The position numbers and the translations under genes were made by a program. A stretch of 44,648 nt of DNA from an uncultured Lachnospiraceae bacterium (GTDB lineage Bacteria > Bacillota > Clostridia > Lachnospirales > Lachnospiraceae). The notes below the pieces were generated by a model, which saw only the letters and a list, made by a program, of their open reading frames with translations, ran no database searches and was not told the DNA's origin. Shown one piece after another: positions 7,987 through 17,853 of this stretch. Where the stretch lies: contig CAMNMC010000079.1 in assembly GCA_946544235.1 (NCBI GenBank), positions 1 through 44,648 on the forward strand, in the 5' to 3' direction. Numbering within the stretch: position 1 is the stretch's first letter; the number at the start of each line of letters is the position of its first letter.

Positions 7987-8169
7987 TTACATCTGATGTC
8001 TTACAACCTTGTATTCGTCTCCGTCCTTATAATACGGACACTCTCTGAAATGCTCTGAAACCAGTCTGCCGTAATCGTCTTCATCCATATTTACGTCGCA
8101 GACATATTCTTCCATTTCATCATCATACATAAAATAGCAGCATGTATCACAACTTCCGCCGGTAGCCAT
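7987..8169 (-). CDS. Small Cys-rich DUF6472-like protein
   Basis: A 60-residue acidic protein with CDTCCYF (7-13), a third cysteine in EYVCDVNMDEDD, a fourth in ECPYYK and a basic C-terminus ending RHQM. The arrangement CxxC...C...CPYY resembles the DUF6472 family of small proteins common in Lachnospiraceae, possibly metal-binding. Its ATG follows directly on the TAA of the upstream Hsp70 gene (TAAATG), indicating translational coupling in one operon. No function is known. Confidence 0.75.
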   Translation of the reverse strand: MATGGSCDTCCYFMYDDEMEEYVCDVNMDEDDYGRLVSEHFRECPYYKDGDEYKVVRHQM

Positions 8170-9861
8170 TTATAAGCCCTCCCATTCATCCATGAATTCG
8201 ATAAGCCTCTTTCTTTCCTGCTCTATAATCCTCTTATCCTGAGTAGAAAGAGCAAGCTCAAACTTGTTGGCCGCAGACTCGAGAACAGCTCTGTCCTGAC
8301 CGAGACTCTCCTCATAAAGCCTCTCCATCCTGAGGAGAACAAGCTTGTTTTCCTCCTGATCACGCGGATGTATCTTCAGATAAGAGAGTTCCTTAAGACG
8401 TTCCTCTATCTCCTCATCCGTCATTTCGGTATACTGACCTTTGATGATACAACGCTCCTTTATTCCGGTTGAGATGGATTTAACCTCAACCTCGAGGATT
8501 GAATTAATATCATAGGTATATGTCACATCAACCGCTTCCTCACCGGCCTTGGCCTTCGGAACGGCTATCTCGAGAGTTCCCAGCAGAAGGTTGTTTCTTG
8601 CTATCCTGCTCTCCCCCTGAAGTATATTTATCTTGATCTTGTCCTGATTATCATTTACCGTATAGAATCTTTCGGTGCGGCTTGCCGGGATAACCGTATT
8701 TCTCTCAAGTATCGGGCAGAAATGACCGCTTTCCTTATGATTTTCACCTATATCGACCGTAACCTCTGTTCCGAGTGTGAAGGAGCAGACATCAGTAAGA
8801 ATAACCTCCCTGATAGATTCCTTTCTCTCCTTGATGGCTCCCTGGATCGCAGCGCCGAGAGCTACTGCTTCATCAGGATTGATCGATGTATCAGGGAAGG
8901 TCTTAAACAGCCTTCTGACAAAGCTTCTTACGCTTACCGACTTCGTTGCACCACCGACAAGAACGATCTTATCTATATCGGAAATCTTAAGCATCGCATC
9001 ACTGAGAGCGCGCTTTACAGGTATCCTTATCTTTTCAAAAAGCTCTTCACAGCCTCTCTCATACTCCGCAAGCGTGAACTCGGTTTCAACTATTTTGTCG
9101 CCGATCTTGCAATGCATTGATGATCTGCCCGAATCCGCAAAATCAATCTTACATTTTTCTGCCTCTTTATGGATAAGCTCCTGCTCCTTACGAGAGAGCT
9201 CGTCCTTGTAGATTCCCTGATTTTTCTTATAAAACAAAGCCTCGAGGACATTTGTGAAATCCTCTCCACCAAGGAAATTATCTCCGGCAACGGCTCTTAC
9301 CTCAAGTATCGGCGGAAAATAATCCAGTATCGAAACATCCAGAGTACCACCTCCGAGATCAAACACAAGATTCTTGGCAGGCTTATCCTCATTCAGAAGT
9401 CCATAAGCAATGGCTGCCGCAGTCGGTTCACTTATGATACGCTCCACCTTAAGTCCGGCCATCTCACCGGCTCTTTTGGTTGCCTTACGCCTCACATCAT
9501 TGAAATATGCAGGCACACTGATAACAGCCTCCGTAACCTCTTCTCCGAGATATTCCTCGGCATCCTCCTTCAGAGAGCGAAGGACAAATGAAGAAAGCTC
9601 CACAGCCGTATAATCCTTACCGGACAGCGTGTATTTTTTATCACTGCCCATATCTCTTTTAAAACAGGCTGCACAGCTGTCAGGGTAGAGCATCTTTCTC
9701 TCCTTGGCAGTTGCGCCAATATAAACCGTACCCTCTTCATCTATACTCACAACCGAGGGTGTAAGTCTCTCACCAAGCCTGTTCGGGATGATCTTCGGTC
9801 CTTCTTCTGTATAGTACGCAGCAAGACTGTTTGTAGTTCCCAGATCTATTCCTATTATCAC
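8170..9861 (-). CDS. hscC: Hsp70 chaperone, HscC type
   Basis: A 563-residue Hsp70, close to the E. coli HscC length and shorter than DnaK. The nucleotide-binding domain shows [14 protein letters not shown] (3-16), [10 protein letters not shown] (113-122), [16 protein letters not shown] (164-179) and VLVGGATKS near 301-310. A compact beta substrate-binding domain follows at about 370-490, then a short helical lid without the DnaK EEVD-type tail. It lies 53 bp after a J-domain/TPR gene. E. coli HscC works with dedicated J-proteins (DjlB/DjlC) whose J-domains resemble this one, so the pair is probably a specialised ATP-dependent chaperone system. The assignment to HscC rather than DnaK rests on length and neighbour. 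Confidence 0.85.
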   Translation of the reverse strand: MIIGIDLGTTNSLAAYYTEEGPKIIPNRLGERLTPSVVSIDEEGTVYIGATAKERKMLYPDSCAACFKRDMGSDKKYTLSGKDYTAVELSSFVLRSLKEDAEEYLGEEVTEAVISVPAYFNDVRRKATKRAGEMAGLKVERIISEPTAAAIAYGLLNEDKPAKNLVFDLGGGTLDVSILDYFPPILEVRAVAGDNFLGGEDFTNVLEALFYKKNQGIYKDELSRKEQELIHKEAEKCKIDFADSGRSSMHCKIGDKIVETEFTLAEYERGCEELFEKIRIPVKRALSDAMLKISDIDKIVLVGGATKSVSVRSFVRRLFKTFPDTSINPDEAVALGAAIQGAIKERKESIREVILTDVCSFTLGTEVTVDIGENHKESGHFCPILERNTVIPASRTERFYTVNDNQDKIKINILQGESRIARNNLLLGTLEIAVPKAKAGEEAVDVTYTYDINSILEVEVKSISTGIKERCIIKGQYTEMTDEEIEERLKELSYLKIHPRDQEENKLVLLRMERLYEESLGQDRAVLESAANKFELALSTQDKRIIEQERKRLIEFMDEWEGL

Positions 9862-9914
9862 CTTATAGCCTCCAACATGTTACTTATTATGACCTCATGG
9901 ATATAGCTCCACGG

Positions 9915-12900
9915 TTATTTCAATGCATTTATGGCATTCTCGACCTCGGCATCATCAGAATTGATCTCATGTGCTTTCTGATAATACTCAAGTGCTAATA
10001 TATTATTATCGCTTAATTCGTAAAGTTTTGCAAGTGTCAGGTAAGATTCATAGCATTTTCTTTCATGACAGTCACAGCAGAGGCCGCAGTTTCTCATTTC
10101 CTCAAGCAGCTGAAATGCCTTGTCTCTGTCGCCCATGAAGAAATACAGCTTTGCCATCTGCTCAAGTCTCTTCGGACGGTAGTTGTGATAAGCAATATAT
10201 TTTGACTCATCCTTCTCACCGTCACGGAAAAGCTCCATAGCCTTTTCGGCAGCCTTCTTGGCTGCATTCAGATTTCTGTTTCTGTAACAGCTTTCAGCGA
10301 AACGCATATATGTGTTGGCAACCCAATTAGAATTACTGTATTCTCCATCGATCTCACGAAAACGCTCTATCAGCTTTATGACCATTGTAAAGCACTTCTC
10401 AGCCAGAGGATAATCCCTTGAAACATAAAGCATCTGCATACCGGTCATATTCATGGCAGACATCCTGTCCATAGCCGCTTCTCTCACATCCCTATCACGA
10501 AGAACCGAATTGAGAAATACAGCTATATTCCTCTTACCAAATTCAAGATCGATGTATTTTTTAATGTCCTTTGAAAGTGCATTAAAGCGCTTTGTATTTC
10601 CGGAAACGATATAAAGATCCATCATGGTCAGCTGAAGATCTGCCATATCATCCCTGTTATTAACTATACAGTCACAGTCCGAACAGAGCTTATTCAGCAT
10701 AAAACGATGAGTACCGGAATGCTTTGATCCATCCCTGCCCGTAAATACTCTGCCGTCTTTAATACTGTACGAAACAGTACCACCCATATATTTTGCCTGA
10801 TGTTCATCATAAAGCTTTCCGTAGACCTCTTCCGCAGCCTCAAAATCTCTCATACGCTTCAGAAGCTTTGCCTGACGTTCCCTGTTATCAACCGAATTCA
10901 GGTTGAGCTCGTTGCAGAATCTTATGTAAACCTCATAGGCCTCTCTGAATTTCTTCTGTCTCTCCAGACAAAGAACAAGATTGTTCTGAAGGGCAGTCTT
11001 ACGAGGAGTTTTCATATATGAAAGTCCTGTCTTAAATACTTCCTCTGCCTCTTCCAGCCTGTCCATCATCATCAGAGCATATCCCTTGGCATTGTATGCA
11101 AATACATTATCAGGCGCCTGTCTCACAGCCAGCTCTGCGGACTCAAGAGCCTTTTCAAACTCATAGCCCTCGATATATGCCAGCGCCTGTTTGATCCTGA
11201 AATACGAATCATCGCAGTTTACGATCTGGCGTTCAATATAATCTATCGCCTTCTTATAATCCTCTTCATCCTCAGTATCATTATATCTGTTGATATAATA
11301 GTCCGTAAGATTTCCATAAGCATCCTGATGCTGAGGATCCTTCTTCACTGTCTCTATATACTGTTCAACTGCATCATCACAGCGGTCCTTCCTGTCAAGA
11401 TAGCGTCCGTATTCATAATTAACGCTGCTCTCATCCGGGAAGAGCTCCAGCATCTTCTTATACTCTCCCTCCGCATCCTCGTTATCAAATTCAAGGAGAT
11501 CGGTTATCAGCCAATGAACATATATACTTTTGTCATTTTCCTTAAGTCCCTTATTGATACATTCCCAGGCCTTGGAAATACAATCCTTCAGGCGATCATC
11601 ATATTCCTTCTTTTCCTCAGCCGTCTTGTATGTACCATCATCCGATCTGCGAATCTTTTTGGCATGATCAAAGAGACAGATACCGTATTCCGCATAGAAA
11701 AGTGCCTTATCCTCCAGCTGTCCTTCGGTTTCATCGTCCTGTTCATCGCTGTCATCACTGTTTTCGGAAGAATCAGCATCACCATTTCTGCCCGAATCAT
11801 CAGCTGCGGACCTCTCAGCCTTAGCCTTCTTCTCCGCATCCTCTGTCAGTTCATTTTCTATAAATGCAAATAAACCTTCGGCATCCTTATATTTCTCTTC
11901 ATCCTTGAGAAACTTTGCCTTTTCATACAGAAGCTGCTGGCTGACAGCATTGTTTTCCTCAGCCTTCTCGAAAACCTTCACAAAGTCCTCGCTCTGATCA
12001 TAGATGCGGAAGACCTTCGCTGCATAAACATAAGCCATGACATAATCCGGTGCAAAGCTTATGATATCGTTATAATCGTTTATTACCTGCTGAGCTCTTT
12101 TGGTCTTAAAAGCAGCCTCCTGCCTCATCATATATCCATAGGTAAACCTTGGTTCCATGTCTAGTATCTCGTTCCAGAGATCAAATGCCTCGCTGTATTT
12201 ACCGATCTTATGATAGTATTCACCGAGTATCTTACGGAAGATTATCTTATCATTTCTGTTCTCCGAAAATGCAGCTGCCTGTCTGTAATCCTCCTCAGCC
12301 TCATCCATCCTGCCGGCCTCGACATCGCAGAGTGCCATCAGATAATAGCTGTAGCCTATTCTCGAAAGGCGCTTCTTCTCCTCAGCTGTAAAGCCTTCCG
12401 TTCCTTCCTTCTCTGCACGCTCATAGGTTTCCATGACCATCTCGTGCCAGCGTCTGACATATCTGTCCGCTTTCTTATAATCTTCGGATTTAACACAGCT
12501 TCTGGCATAGAGATTATAATAATTGTATTCTATCTCAGGTGTCGGCTCGATCTTATCAAGCATAGCTGTGATCTCTTCATTTGATACATTCTCATCACGG
12601 AGCATGCACCATCCGAGCTCGATCCTGTCATTATCCGATGCATCACCGCTCTCGATTTTATTCTTATAGAATTCTGTGAGTTCAAGATCATTTTTATCAA
12701 TAAATTCATCTATCTCAATGCTTGACTCATTATATTCCGATGCATTCAGAATATGCTCACTGGACTTAACGTGATCACCCTTAAGGAAGAAATACTCTGA
12801 GAGTGCAAAATGAGCCATCTGGAATTTCGGATTATCTTTTACAATTTCCAGAAGCTTCTCAGAAATATCATCAAGCTTTCCTTCATCCTTTATACCGTTT

Positions 12901-13823
12901 CTTAATGCATCAGTAAGCACAATATGTGCAGCATAGGATAATGAGAACTTGTCTGTAGCATCAACCGCATCCGGATCAAGATACCTTTCGGCTATCCTTA
13001 GAGCCTTCTCGTCTTCACCTGTCACATAGTAATATAGCATCAGTCCGATACCCTCAAGCGGATGGAAGATGTCATATTTTCGAACGGCAAATATACGCTC
13101 AGCAAGCTCTTTTTTCAGATTTTCCTTATCCTCATCAGTTGAATACTTACTGTCAATGGTCGAATAAAGCGGCAGGAAGCCCGAAACATTTCTGATATAT
13201 ACATCATATTTGCAGGAAAGCTCTTCCTCTTCATAGCTGCCCTCGGCGGGAAGATCAAATCCCCTTACAAACGCAGCGAGTTCACAGTCTTCCGGCATTA
13301 TACTGTTATATGTAAAATAATCACCTTCGGTAATCCTCTCTCTGACAAAGTTTATGAAATCTATCGGAAATTCCTCAATGAGAGCCTTCTCTTCATCAAC
13401 AAATCTGAAAACCCTGTCGAACTCCTTCCACATCTCCGGCGAGTACACAAAATGACTCATTGTAAATGCAAGAAACTCTCTTCTCACATCATCTATTGTA
13501 TCCAGTCCTTCGATAAGCGGATCCGAAAAGAATTCATCCCACTGCTTCGGATCATTTCGCTTAAATATATCAAAATAAAGCTTCTCAGCCTTCCTGACCA
13601 GAAGCTCTGCCGGAGTTTTCTCCTTTTCCTCTTCATTCGGTGTATTGTCTGCCTTCTTAAGCAGTGACAATGCCGTTTCATATGCTTCACGAAGAAGCTT
13701 AAAGCCCTCCGGATCATCCTCCGGATTCTTACCGACAAGCCTTTCTCTGTATGCGGTTCTGATTGCTTCTTCATCTGAACCCGGTTCAATGCCGAGTACC
13801 TCCCAGACCATATCCTCTTTCAC
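9915..13823 (-). CDS. Giant J-domain/TPR co-chaperone
   Basis: A 1302-residue protein. Residues 1-58 form a J-domain of the DjlB/DjlC kind (VWEVLGIEPGSDEEAIRTAY, then FKLLREAYETAL), but the canonical HPD tripeptide reads NPE (in GKNPEDDPEG). The rest is almost entirely helical TPR-like repeats (for example AYGNLTDYYINRY, VFAYNAKGYALMMMDRLEEA), broken by an acidic Ser/Asp/Glu linker at about 660-705. Two Cys clusters are present: CSDCDC near 1048 and CGLCCDCHERKC near 1245, possibly metal sites. The start is a GTG with GGGAG at suitable spacing; the ATG four codons later has a badly spaced site. It leads an operon with the Hsp70, and presumably recruits clients through its TPRs. Confidence 0.82.
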   Translation of the reverse strand: MKEDMVWEVLGIEPGSDEEAIRTAYRERLVGKNPEDDPEGFKLLREAYETALSLLKKADNTPNEEEKEKTPAELLVRKAEKLYFDIFKRNDPKQWDEFFSDPLIEGLDTIDDVRREFLAFTMSHFVYSPEMWKEFDRVFRFVDEEKALIEEFPIDFINFVRERITEGDYFTYNSIMPEDCELAAFVRGFDLPAEGSYEEEELSCKYDVYIRNVSGFLPLYSTIDSKYSTDEDKENLKKELAERIFAVRKYDIFHPLEGIGLMLYYYVTGEDEKALRIAERYLDPDAVDATDKFSLSYAAHIVLTDALRNGIKDEGKLDDISEKLLEIVKDNPKFQMAHFALSEYFFLKGDHVKSSEHILNASEYNESSIEIDEFIDKNDLELTEFYKNKIESGDASDNDRIELGWCMLRDENVSNEEITAMLDKIEPTPEIEYNYYNLYARSCVKSEDYKKADRYVRRWHEMVMETYERAEKEGTEGFTAEEKKRLSRIGYSYYLMALCDVEAGRMDEAEEDYRQAAAFSENRNDKIIFRKILGEYYHKIGKYSEAFDLWNEILDMEPRFTYGYMMRQEAAFKTKRAQQVINDYNDIISFAPDYVMAYVYAAKVFRIYDQSEDFVKVFEKAEENNAVSQQLLYEKAKFLKDEEKYKDAEGLFAFIENELTEDAEKKAKAERSAADDSGRNGDADSSENSDDSDEQDDETEGQLEDKALFYAEYGICLFDHAKKIRRSDDGTYKTAEEKKEYDDRLKDCISKAWECINKGLKENDKSIYVHWLITDLLEFDNEDAEGEYKKMLELFPDESSVNYEYGRYLDRKDRCDDAVEQYIETVKKDPQHQDAYGNLTDYYINRYNDTEDEEDYKKAIDYIERQIVNCDDSYFRIKQALAYIEGYEFEKALESAELAVRQAPDNVFAYNAKGYALMMMDRLEEAEEVFKTGLSYMKTPRKTALQNNLVLCLERQKKFREAYEVYIRFCNELNLNSVDNRERQAKLLKRMRDFEAAEEVYGKLYDEHQAKYMGGTVSYSIKDGRVFTGRDGSKHSGTHRFMLNKLCSDCDCIVNNRDDMADLQLTMMDLYIVSGNTKRFNALSKDIKKYIDLEFGKRNIAVFLNSVLRDRDVREAAMDRMSAMNMTGMQMLYVSRDYPLAEKCFTMVIKLIERFREIDGEYSNSNWVANTYMRFAESCYRNRNLNAAKKAAEKAMELFRDGEKDESKYIAYHNYRPKRLEQMAKLYFFMGDRDKAFQLLEEMRNCGLCCDCHERKCYESYLTLAKLYELSDNNILALEYYQKAHEINSDDAEVENAINALK

Positions 13824-13905
13824 TTTTCTTCTCCCATATATATCAATTTACTGTTATTATTCTGCCTTTATTCTGTCTGTTCTGTTTTAGCGCAGACACT
13901 ATAAT

Positions 13906-13934
13906 ATTATAACAAAAAAAGGCCTGCAAATCAA
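13906..13934 (-). promoter_or_regulatory. Promoter of the J-TPR/hscC operon
   Basis: Minus strand: -35 TTGATT (13929-13934), 17-bp spacer, perfect -10 TATAAT (13906-13911). It gives a leader of about 75 nt before the GTG start. CTGCA/TGCAG flanks the -35 region as a short dyad. Confidence 0.7.
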
Positions 13935-13970
13935 TCTGCAGACATTTATCATCAACCGGAAACTCATCAT

Positions 13971-14059
13971 CCGGAACATATAGGACTCCCGACTCTCCGC
14001 CGGAACATATATGACTCCCGACTCATCCTCCCGAACATATGGGACTCCCGACTCATCCG
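13971..14059. repeat. Three tandem 29-30 bp repeats
   Basis: Three contiguous copies begin at 13971, 14000 and 14030. Each contains GAACATAT, then GACTCCCGACTC, then a C-rich end. Degenerate partial copies flank the array (near 13956 and from 14060). There is no spacer between copies, so this is not CRISPR. It lies in the 544-bp gap between the divergent J-TPR and HTH genes. The function is unknown; it may be an iterated protein-binding site. Confidence 0.75.
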
Positions 14060-14109
14060 CCGGCAGAGGAACAGTGATCAGGAGAAGTTCTCCGGATAAA
14101 AAGAAGACA

Positions 14110-14141
14110 GCTGCAGATTTTAGATGAAATTAATCTGCAGC
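14110..14141. other. Perfect 10-bp inverted repeat
   Basis: GCTGCAGATT (14110-14119) and AATCTGCAGC (14132-14141) flank a 12-base loop. Read on the minus strand it is followed by a TCTTCTTTTT tract, so it could terminate leftward transcripts. The related AATCTGCAG occurs again at 13933-13941. Confidence 0.5.
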
Positions 14142-14224
14142 CGCTTATATAGATTTTTGGAGATCTATCGTAATTATAATACTACATTTTTTCAGCAGTG
14201 TGTTTGACATATAATTAAATAAAA

Positions 14225-14331
14225 TTGCCATAACAGGCACGTTTCTTGCCACATTTGATTGAAAATACATATTTTTTATGATATTCTGTCTTATATTGCA
14301 AAAAAACTGGCAATAAATAGTTGTTTGGCAT
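14225..14331 (+). promoter_or_regulatory. HTH-gene promoter flanked by TTGCCA/TGGCA sites
   Basis: A candidate promoter TTGAAA (14259-14264), 17-bp spacer, TATTCT (14282-14287). TTGCCA occurs at 14225 and 14246 (21 bp apart) upstream, and TGGCA in the opposite orientation at 14308 and 14326 downstream. The paired, oppositely oriented half-sites on both sides of the -10 suggest an operator, perhaps for autoregulation by the adjacent HTH protein. Confidence 0.45.
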
Positions 14332-14367
14332 GTTAATTGTCTTTACTGTATCTTATGGAGGGGCATT

Positions 14368-15465
14368 ATGAACGAGAACCAGAAGATTGATTTTCTCATG
14401 AATCTTACAAACACCAAAAATATCACCCTTGCAAACGCGCTTTTCTTTGATCCTTCATATATCGGCAGACTGCGTTCCGGTAAGCGCGGAATTCCGACTC
14501 ACAGAAACTTTATTGAACCTGCAGCAGAATTCTTTTCAGACAAGATAAATGATATTTATCAGAGAAATATACTGTCTGAGATCATAAACCACGGAGTCCT
14601 CCTTCCTGATGACAAAGACGCAATAAAAAGACTGCTGATTCTCTGGCTGAAGGACACTTCTGATGTTCCCAAACGAGATGGTATCAAGGGAATAAACAAT
14701 CTGGCATCCACTCAGGAATTTACAACCGTTGCAACTGATATTGACTATGGCAACGAAGGAAAACGGCGCCTGATCCTCTCCTTTCTCCATGATATGACTG
14801 CCCTCAAAAAGCCTATTAATTTTCTCTTTTCCTCTGACGAAAATAATTCATGGTTTTATGAAGACGCGGATTTTCTGGAAGACTGGTCTGATTATATAAT
14901 GGGACTTCTGTCAAACGGCTGCACCCTTAAGGTTATCTATTCAACAAGAAGATCCTATCATGAGATGATAACAGCCATAAACAAATGGCTGCCACTATAC
15001 AGGACCGGTGCGATCGAGCCATATTTCTATCCTAATCTCCGCGATGGTATATACCGCAGAACTCTGTTTATTGCTGAAGATATTGCCTCTTTTATGTCCA
15101 GCTCAATTATGGATGATACGTCAATCATGCCTCAGTTTCTCTTCTATAACAGCAGTATCACAGCCGGTCTGACCCAGGAATACTACAGATTTTTCTCATT
15201 ATGCCAACCTCTTATTGAGGTTTATCAGGCCAGAGATATTCCTGATCCTATTCTGGAAAAGAAGCTGAACAGCTTCAACAGATCGAAGGATACACTACAT
15301 ACTCTGACACGTAGGATGAGCAGTTCCGACATAGTTGTTGATATACAGATAAAGCAATCTGTCGGCGCCTTCATCCGTTTCCAGGATGGTTCACCGACCG
15401 TGCTATATACCTCCGAGCCAAATATGCTCTCTTCGCTTGTTGATTTCATACATGTTTTCGGATGA
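14368..15465 (+). CDS. HTH-type regulator with large unknown C-terminal domain
   Basis: A 365-residue soluble protein. Residues about 6-45 resemble a helix-turn-helix with a pattern seen in Firmicute XRE-like regulators (TLANALFFDPSYIGRLRSGKRGIP). The remaining 320 residues (for example LKVIYSTRRSYHEMITAINKWLPLY) match no domain I know; they could sense a ligand. A GGAGG lies upstream of the ATG. It is transcribed alone, with a bidirectional terminator downstream, and is divergent from the chaperone operon. Repeated TTGCCA/TGGCA sites in front of it suggest autoregulation. Its targets are unknown. Confidence 0.7.
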   Translation: MNENQKIDFLMNLTNTKNITLANALFFDPSYIGRLRSGKRGIPTHRNFIEPAAEFFSDKINDIYQRNILSEIINHGVLLPDDKDAIKRLLILWLKDTSDVPKRDGIKGINNLASTQEFTTVATDIDYGNEGKRRLILSFLHDMTALKKPINFLFSSDENNSWFYEDADFLEDWSDYIMGLLSNGCTLKVIYSTRRSYHEMITAINKWLPLYRTGAIEPYFYPNLRDGIYRRTLFIAEDIASFMSSSIMDDTSIMPQFLFYNSSITAGLTQEYYRFFSLCQPLIEVYQARDIPDPILEKKLNSFNRSKDTLHTLTRRMSSSDIVVDIQIKQSVGAFIRFQDGSPTVLYTSEPNMLSSLVDFIHVFG

Positions 15466-15511
15466 TATGATCGATGTGTTCAAATGCTCAGATTGCTGTT
15501 TCCTATTATTT

Positions 15512-15546
15512 AAAACACCTGCAGGACTTTTTCCCGCAGGTGTTTT
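15512..15546. terminator. Bidirectional terminator
   Basis: AAAACACCTGC (15512-15522) and GCAGGTGTTTT (15536-15546) form an 11-bp stem with a 13-base loop, A-rich on one side and T-rich on the other. It separates the convergent HTH gene and histidine kinase gene. Confidence 0.82.
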
Positions 15547-15552
15547 GATTTA

Positions 15553-17001
15553 TTATTCCTCTGTAGTTCTTGGTATGACGATCGTAAGAATAAACTTTCC
15601 CTTTTCGGTATCAGCTTTAAGCATTCCTCCGTATTTCTCCAGAGAATGCTTCATATTTTTCGTACCGAAACCGTGTATATTCTCATCATCCTTCGAAGTA
15701 TAATGGCTTCCCTCATCAAAAAGAGTTGAAGTGTCGGTCTCTTTGATACTCGTATTTTCCAGCTTAAGATGATAAAACTTATCGGTTCTTCTGATATTCA
15801 GATCTATACTCTTCGGTGCACTCTTCGGAAGTCTGGTGCAGGCTTCGATGGCATTATCAAATGCATTTGCAAATATACTGCAGATGTCCATCGGCTTCAT
15901 ATTCAGTCCGCCATCCAGAACGCCATCGCTGCTGTACTTTATTCCCAGCTCTTCCATTCTTGCCGTCTTCATGGAAACGATACAGTCAAGCATTTCGTCG
16001 CCCGTTATATTCTTTGGTGAAAGCGCCTTTATACTTCCGAGAAGAGTCTCCAGATGCTCCCTTGCCTCTTCGTTCTTGCCATCCTTCATCATTATATCCA
16101 TAAGCTGAAGATTATTGATTATGTCATGTCTGAAGGCTCTTGTTGCAATCTGTGAATCCTTGTACTGGCGTATATATTCAAGCTGAGCATTCATATATTT
16201 TTCCTGCTGAATATTTTTCTCGGCCATATATTTCCGCGTAACAAGAATGGTGAGGATGACAGGCACAACAATTCCTACAAACAATATGAAAAATGCCAGC
16301 AGAACACCCATTGCTTTCTCTCTGCCGCTGTTTTCAAATGGTTCCATAAACGGAATAACCGGCACTACAAAGAGAATGATCTCCCATGCGATCAGCATAA
16401 GGACATATTTCATATCTATCTTGATAAAACGGCCTTTTTTGTAAAACTTGTAGTATAGAACACCGAAAAGCAGAACAGCCAGGCCAAGTCTAACCAGACA
16501 GAATATCAGGCTTGCAATACTCAGTCCCACAGTAAGGTCGGACTCGGCAGTCTCGAGATCATAGCCATACATATAAGTATAGGCATATTCCATTACCTCT
16601 CCCCAGTACTGAGTAATAACAAATGTGCAGAGAAGCGTCTCTATGGTTCGCAGAATCTTCTTATCTCTGTAAACTATCAGAGAGAAAGTGATTATCATGC
16701 CAATGGTAAATACAATGCCCGAATAGTCTGTAGTATTTATAAATACTTCCCATTCTTTCTCTGTAAGGAACTGCTTTTTAATCTGCCTGTACGCAATATA
16801 AGTTGCCGTAACCTGAATCAGAATATATATGACCATTCCGACAATGATCACAACAAAAGCCCTCCTGGTCAGCTCAACCTTCCTGCCGAGCAGGCAGGCA
16901 AGGATAAGAACAACATCAAGAAGGACTATTGCGAGAAATATATAAGACAGACCAGAAACCACATATGATCTGACTATTTCACTTATTGAATATATACCCA
17001 A
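15553..17001 (-). CDS. AgrC-like GHKL sensor histidine kinase
   Basis: A 482-residue membrane sensor. Six or seven hydrophobic segments span residues 15-255 (for example 16-38, 48-70, 95-111, 158-183, 198-217, 232-255), followed by a coiled stretch. The dimerisation/phosphoacceptor motif is TRAFRHDIINNLQ (287-299, His292). The GHKL ATPase has N-box NAFDNAIEA (379-387) and G-box HGFGTKNM (443-450). This is the AgrC/CitA-like class that signals to LytTR regulators. The start is a TTG with AGAGG eight bases upstream; no better in-frame start is present. It lies 138 bp after its probable partner response regulator. No AgrB or precursor peptide gene is visible, so the stimulus is unknown. Confidence 0.88.
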   Translation of the reverse strand: MGIYSISEIVRSYVVSGLSYIFLAIVLLDVVLILACLLGRKVELTRRAFVVIIVGMVIYILIQVTATYIAYRQIKKQFLTEKEWEVFINTTDYSGIVFTIGMIITFSLIVYRDKKILRTIETLLCTFVITQYWGEVMEYAYTYMYGYDLETAESDLTVGLSIASLIFCLVRLGLAVLLFGVLYYKFYKKGRFIKIDMKYVLMLIAWEIILFVVPVIPFMEPFENSGREKAMGVLLAFFILFVGIVVPVILTILVTRKYMAEKNIQQEKYMNAQLEYIRQYKDSQIATRAFRHDIINNLQLMDIMMKDGKNEEAREHLETLLGSIKALSPKNITGDEMLDCIVSMKTARMEELGIKYSSDGVLDGGLNMKPMDICSIFANAFDNAIEACTRLPKSAPKSIDLNIRRTDKFYHLKLENTSIKETDTSTLFDEGSHYTSKDDENIHGFGTKNMKHSLEKYGGMLKADTEKGKFILTIVIPRTTEE

Positions 17002-17139
17002 ACTTTCATACCTCTTATTAATCGTTTGTTTCCGGATTGTTTTCCTATGCGAATTATAAACAACACATTATTATTTATAGTTTTACGTTTTATAGAATGT
17101 ATATTCGTATGTCTTCTCACTAAACAATCATTATTCGCA

Positions 17140-17841
17140 TTATATCGACTCACTGTCCACATATGCATAAAGTGCTTCCTTAAGAGTCTGCATATTCCCC
17201 CTGCTGACAGGAAGTCTGTCATCCCTGTCGGTTATTACCTCAGCCTTGCCGAGCTTCTTGACTCTTCCGAGAGAAACGATGTAGCTTCTGTGAATACGGA
17301 AGAAACCGTACTGCGCCAGTTCCTTCTCATAATCGGAAATATTATATCTCACAAGATGATCTCCGTCGTCTGTACTGATCCTTATGTACTGATTCTGAGC
17401 TTCAAGGTATAAAATACGTCCGATATCAAGAAGTATTTCCTCACCCTCCTCGCGAATCAGGAGCTGCTGTCCCTTCTTCATCCTGTCGGAAACGTAGCGG
17501 AGCACCTCCTTCAGTTTGTCCGGATCGACCGGCTTGGTGAGATACCTGAGAGCATTCACCTCATACCCCATAAGAGCGTATTCCACATGTCCTGTTAAAA
17601 ACACAATAGAAAGCCCCTCGCTTATGGCGCGGAGCTTTCTGGCCAGAGTAATTCCATCCATAGCCGGCATTTCAATATCCAGAAATACCATATCGTACGG
17701 ATTTTTCTCAAATGATTTAATTAATTCTCTTCCGTCAGAATAGCTGTCTACAATGATATCCAGACTGTTGCACAGCTTATCTATACGGTTTCTTATATCC
17801 TGACGATATTTCTCTTCATCGTCACAAATTGCAATTCTCAT
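17140..17841 (-). CDS. LytTR-family response regulator
   Basis: A 233-residue regulator. The receiver (1-120) has the acidic pair in AICDDEE (4-10), phosphoacceptor Asp55 in MVFLDIEMPAMDG, and the conserved lysine in YLTKPVD near 104. The C-terminal LytTR DNA-binding domain (about 130-233) shows YLEAQNQYIRI, FFRIHRSYIVSL and LPVSRGN. It is 12 bp downstream of a giant unknown gene and upstream of the AgrC-like kinase. The three are probably one transcript, so the giant protein may be a target or component of this signalling unit. The ribosome site is weak. Confidence 0.9.
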   Translation of the reverse strand: MRIAICDDEEKYRQDIRNRIDKLCNSLDIIVDSYSDGRELIKSFEKNPYDMVFLDIEMPAMDGITLARKLRAISEGLSIVFLTGHVEYALMGYEVNALRYLTKPVDPDKLKEVLRYVSDRMKKGQQLLIREEGEEILLDIGRILYLEAQNQYIRISTDDGDHLVRYNISDYEKELAQYGFFRIHRSYIVSLGRVKKLGKAEVITDRDDRLPVSRGNMQTLKEALYAYVDSESI

Positions 17842-17853
17842 ATAATAATCTCA

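Noticed and set aside
13971..14059. CRISPR array
   Set aside because: The repeats are directly contiguous without spacers and there are no cas genes.
17002..17139. An autoinducing-peptide gene between the response regulator and kinase
   Set aside because: Only very short frames without ribosome sites were seen; none resembles AgrD, and there is no agrB.
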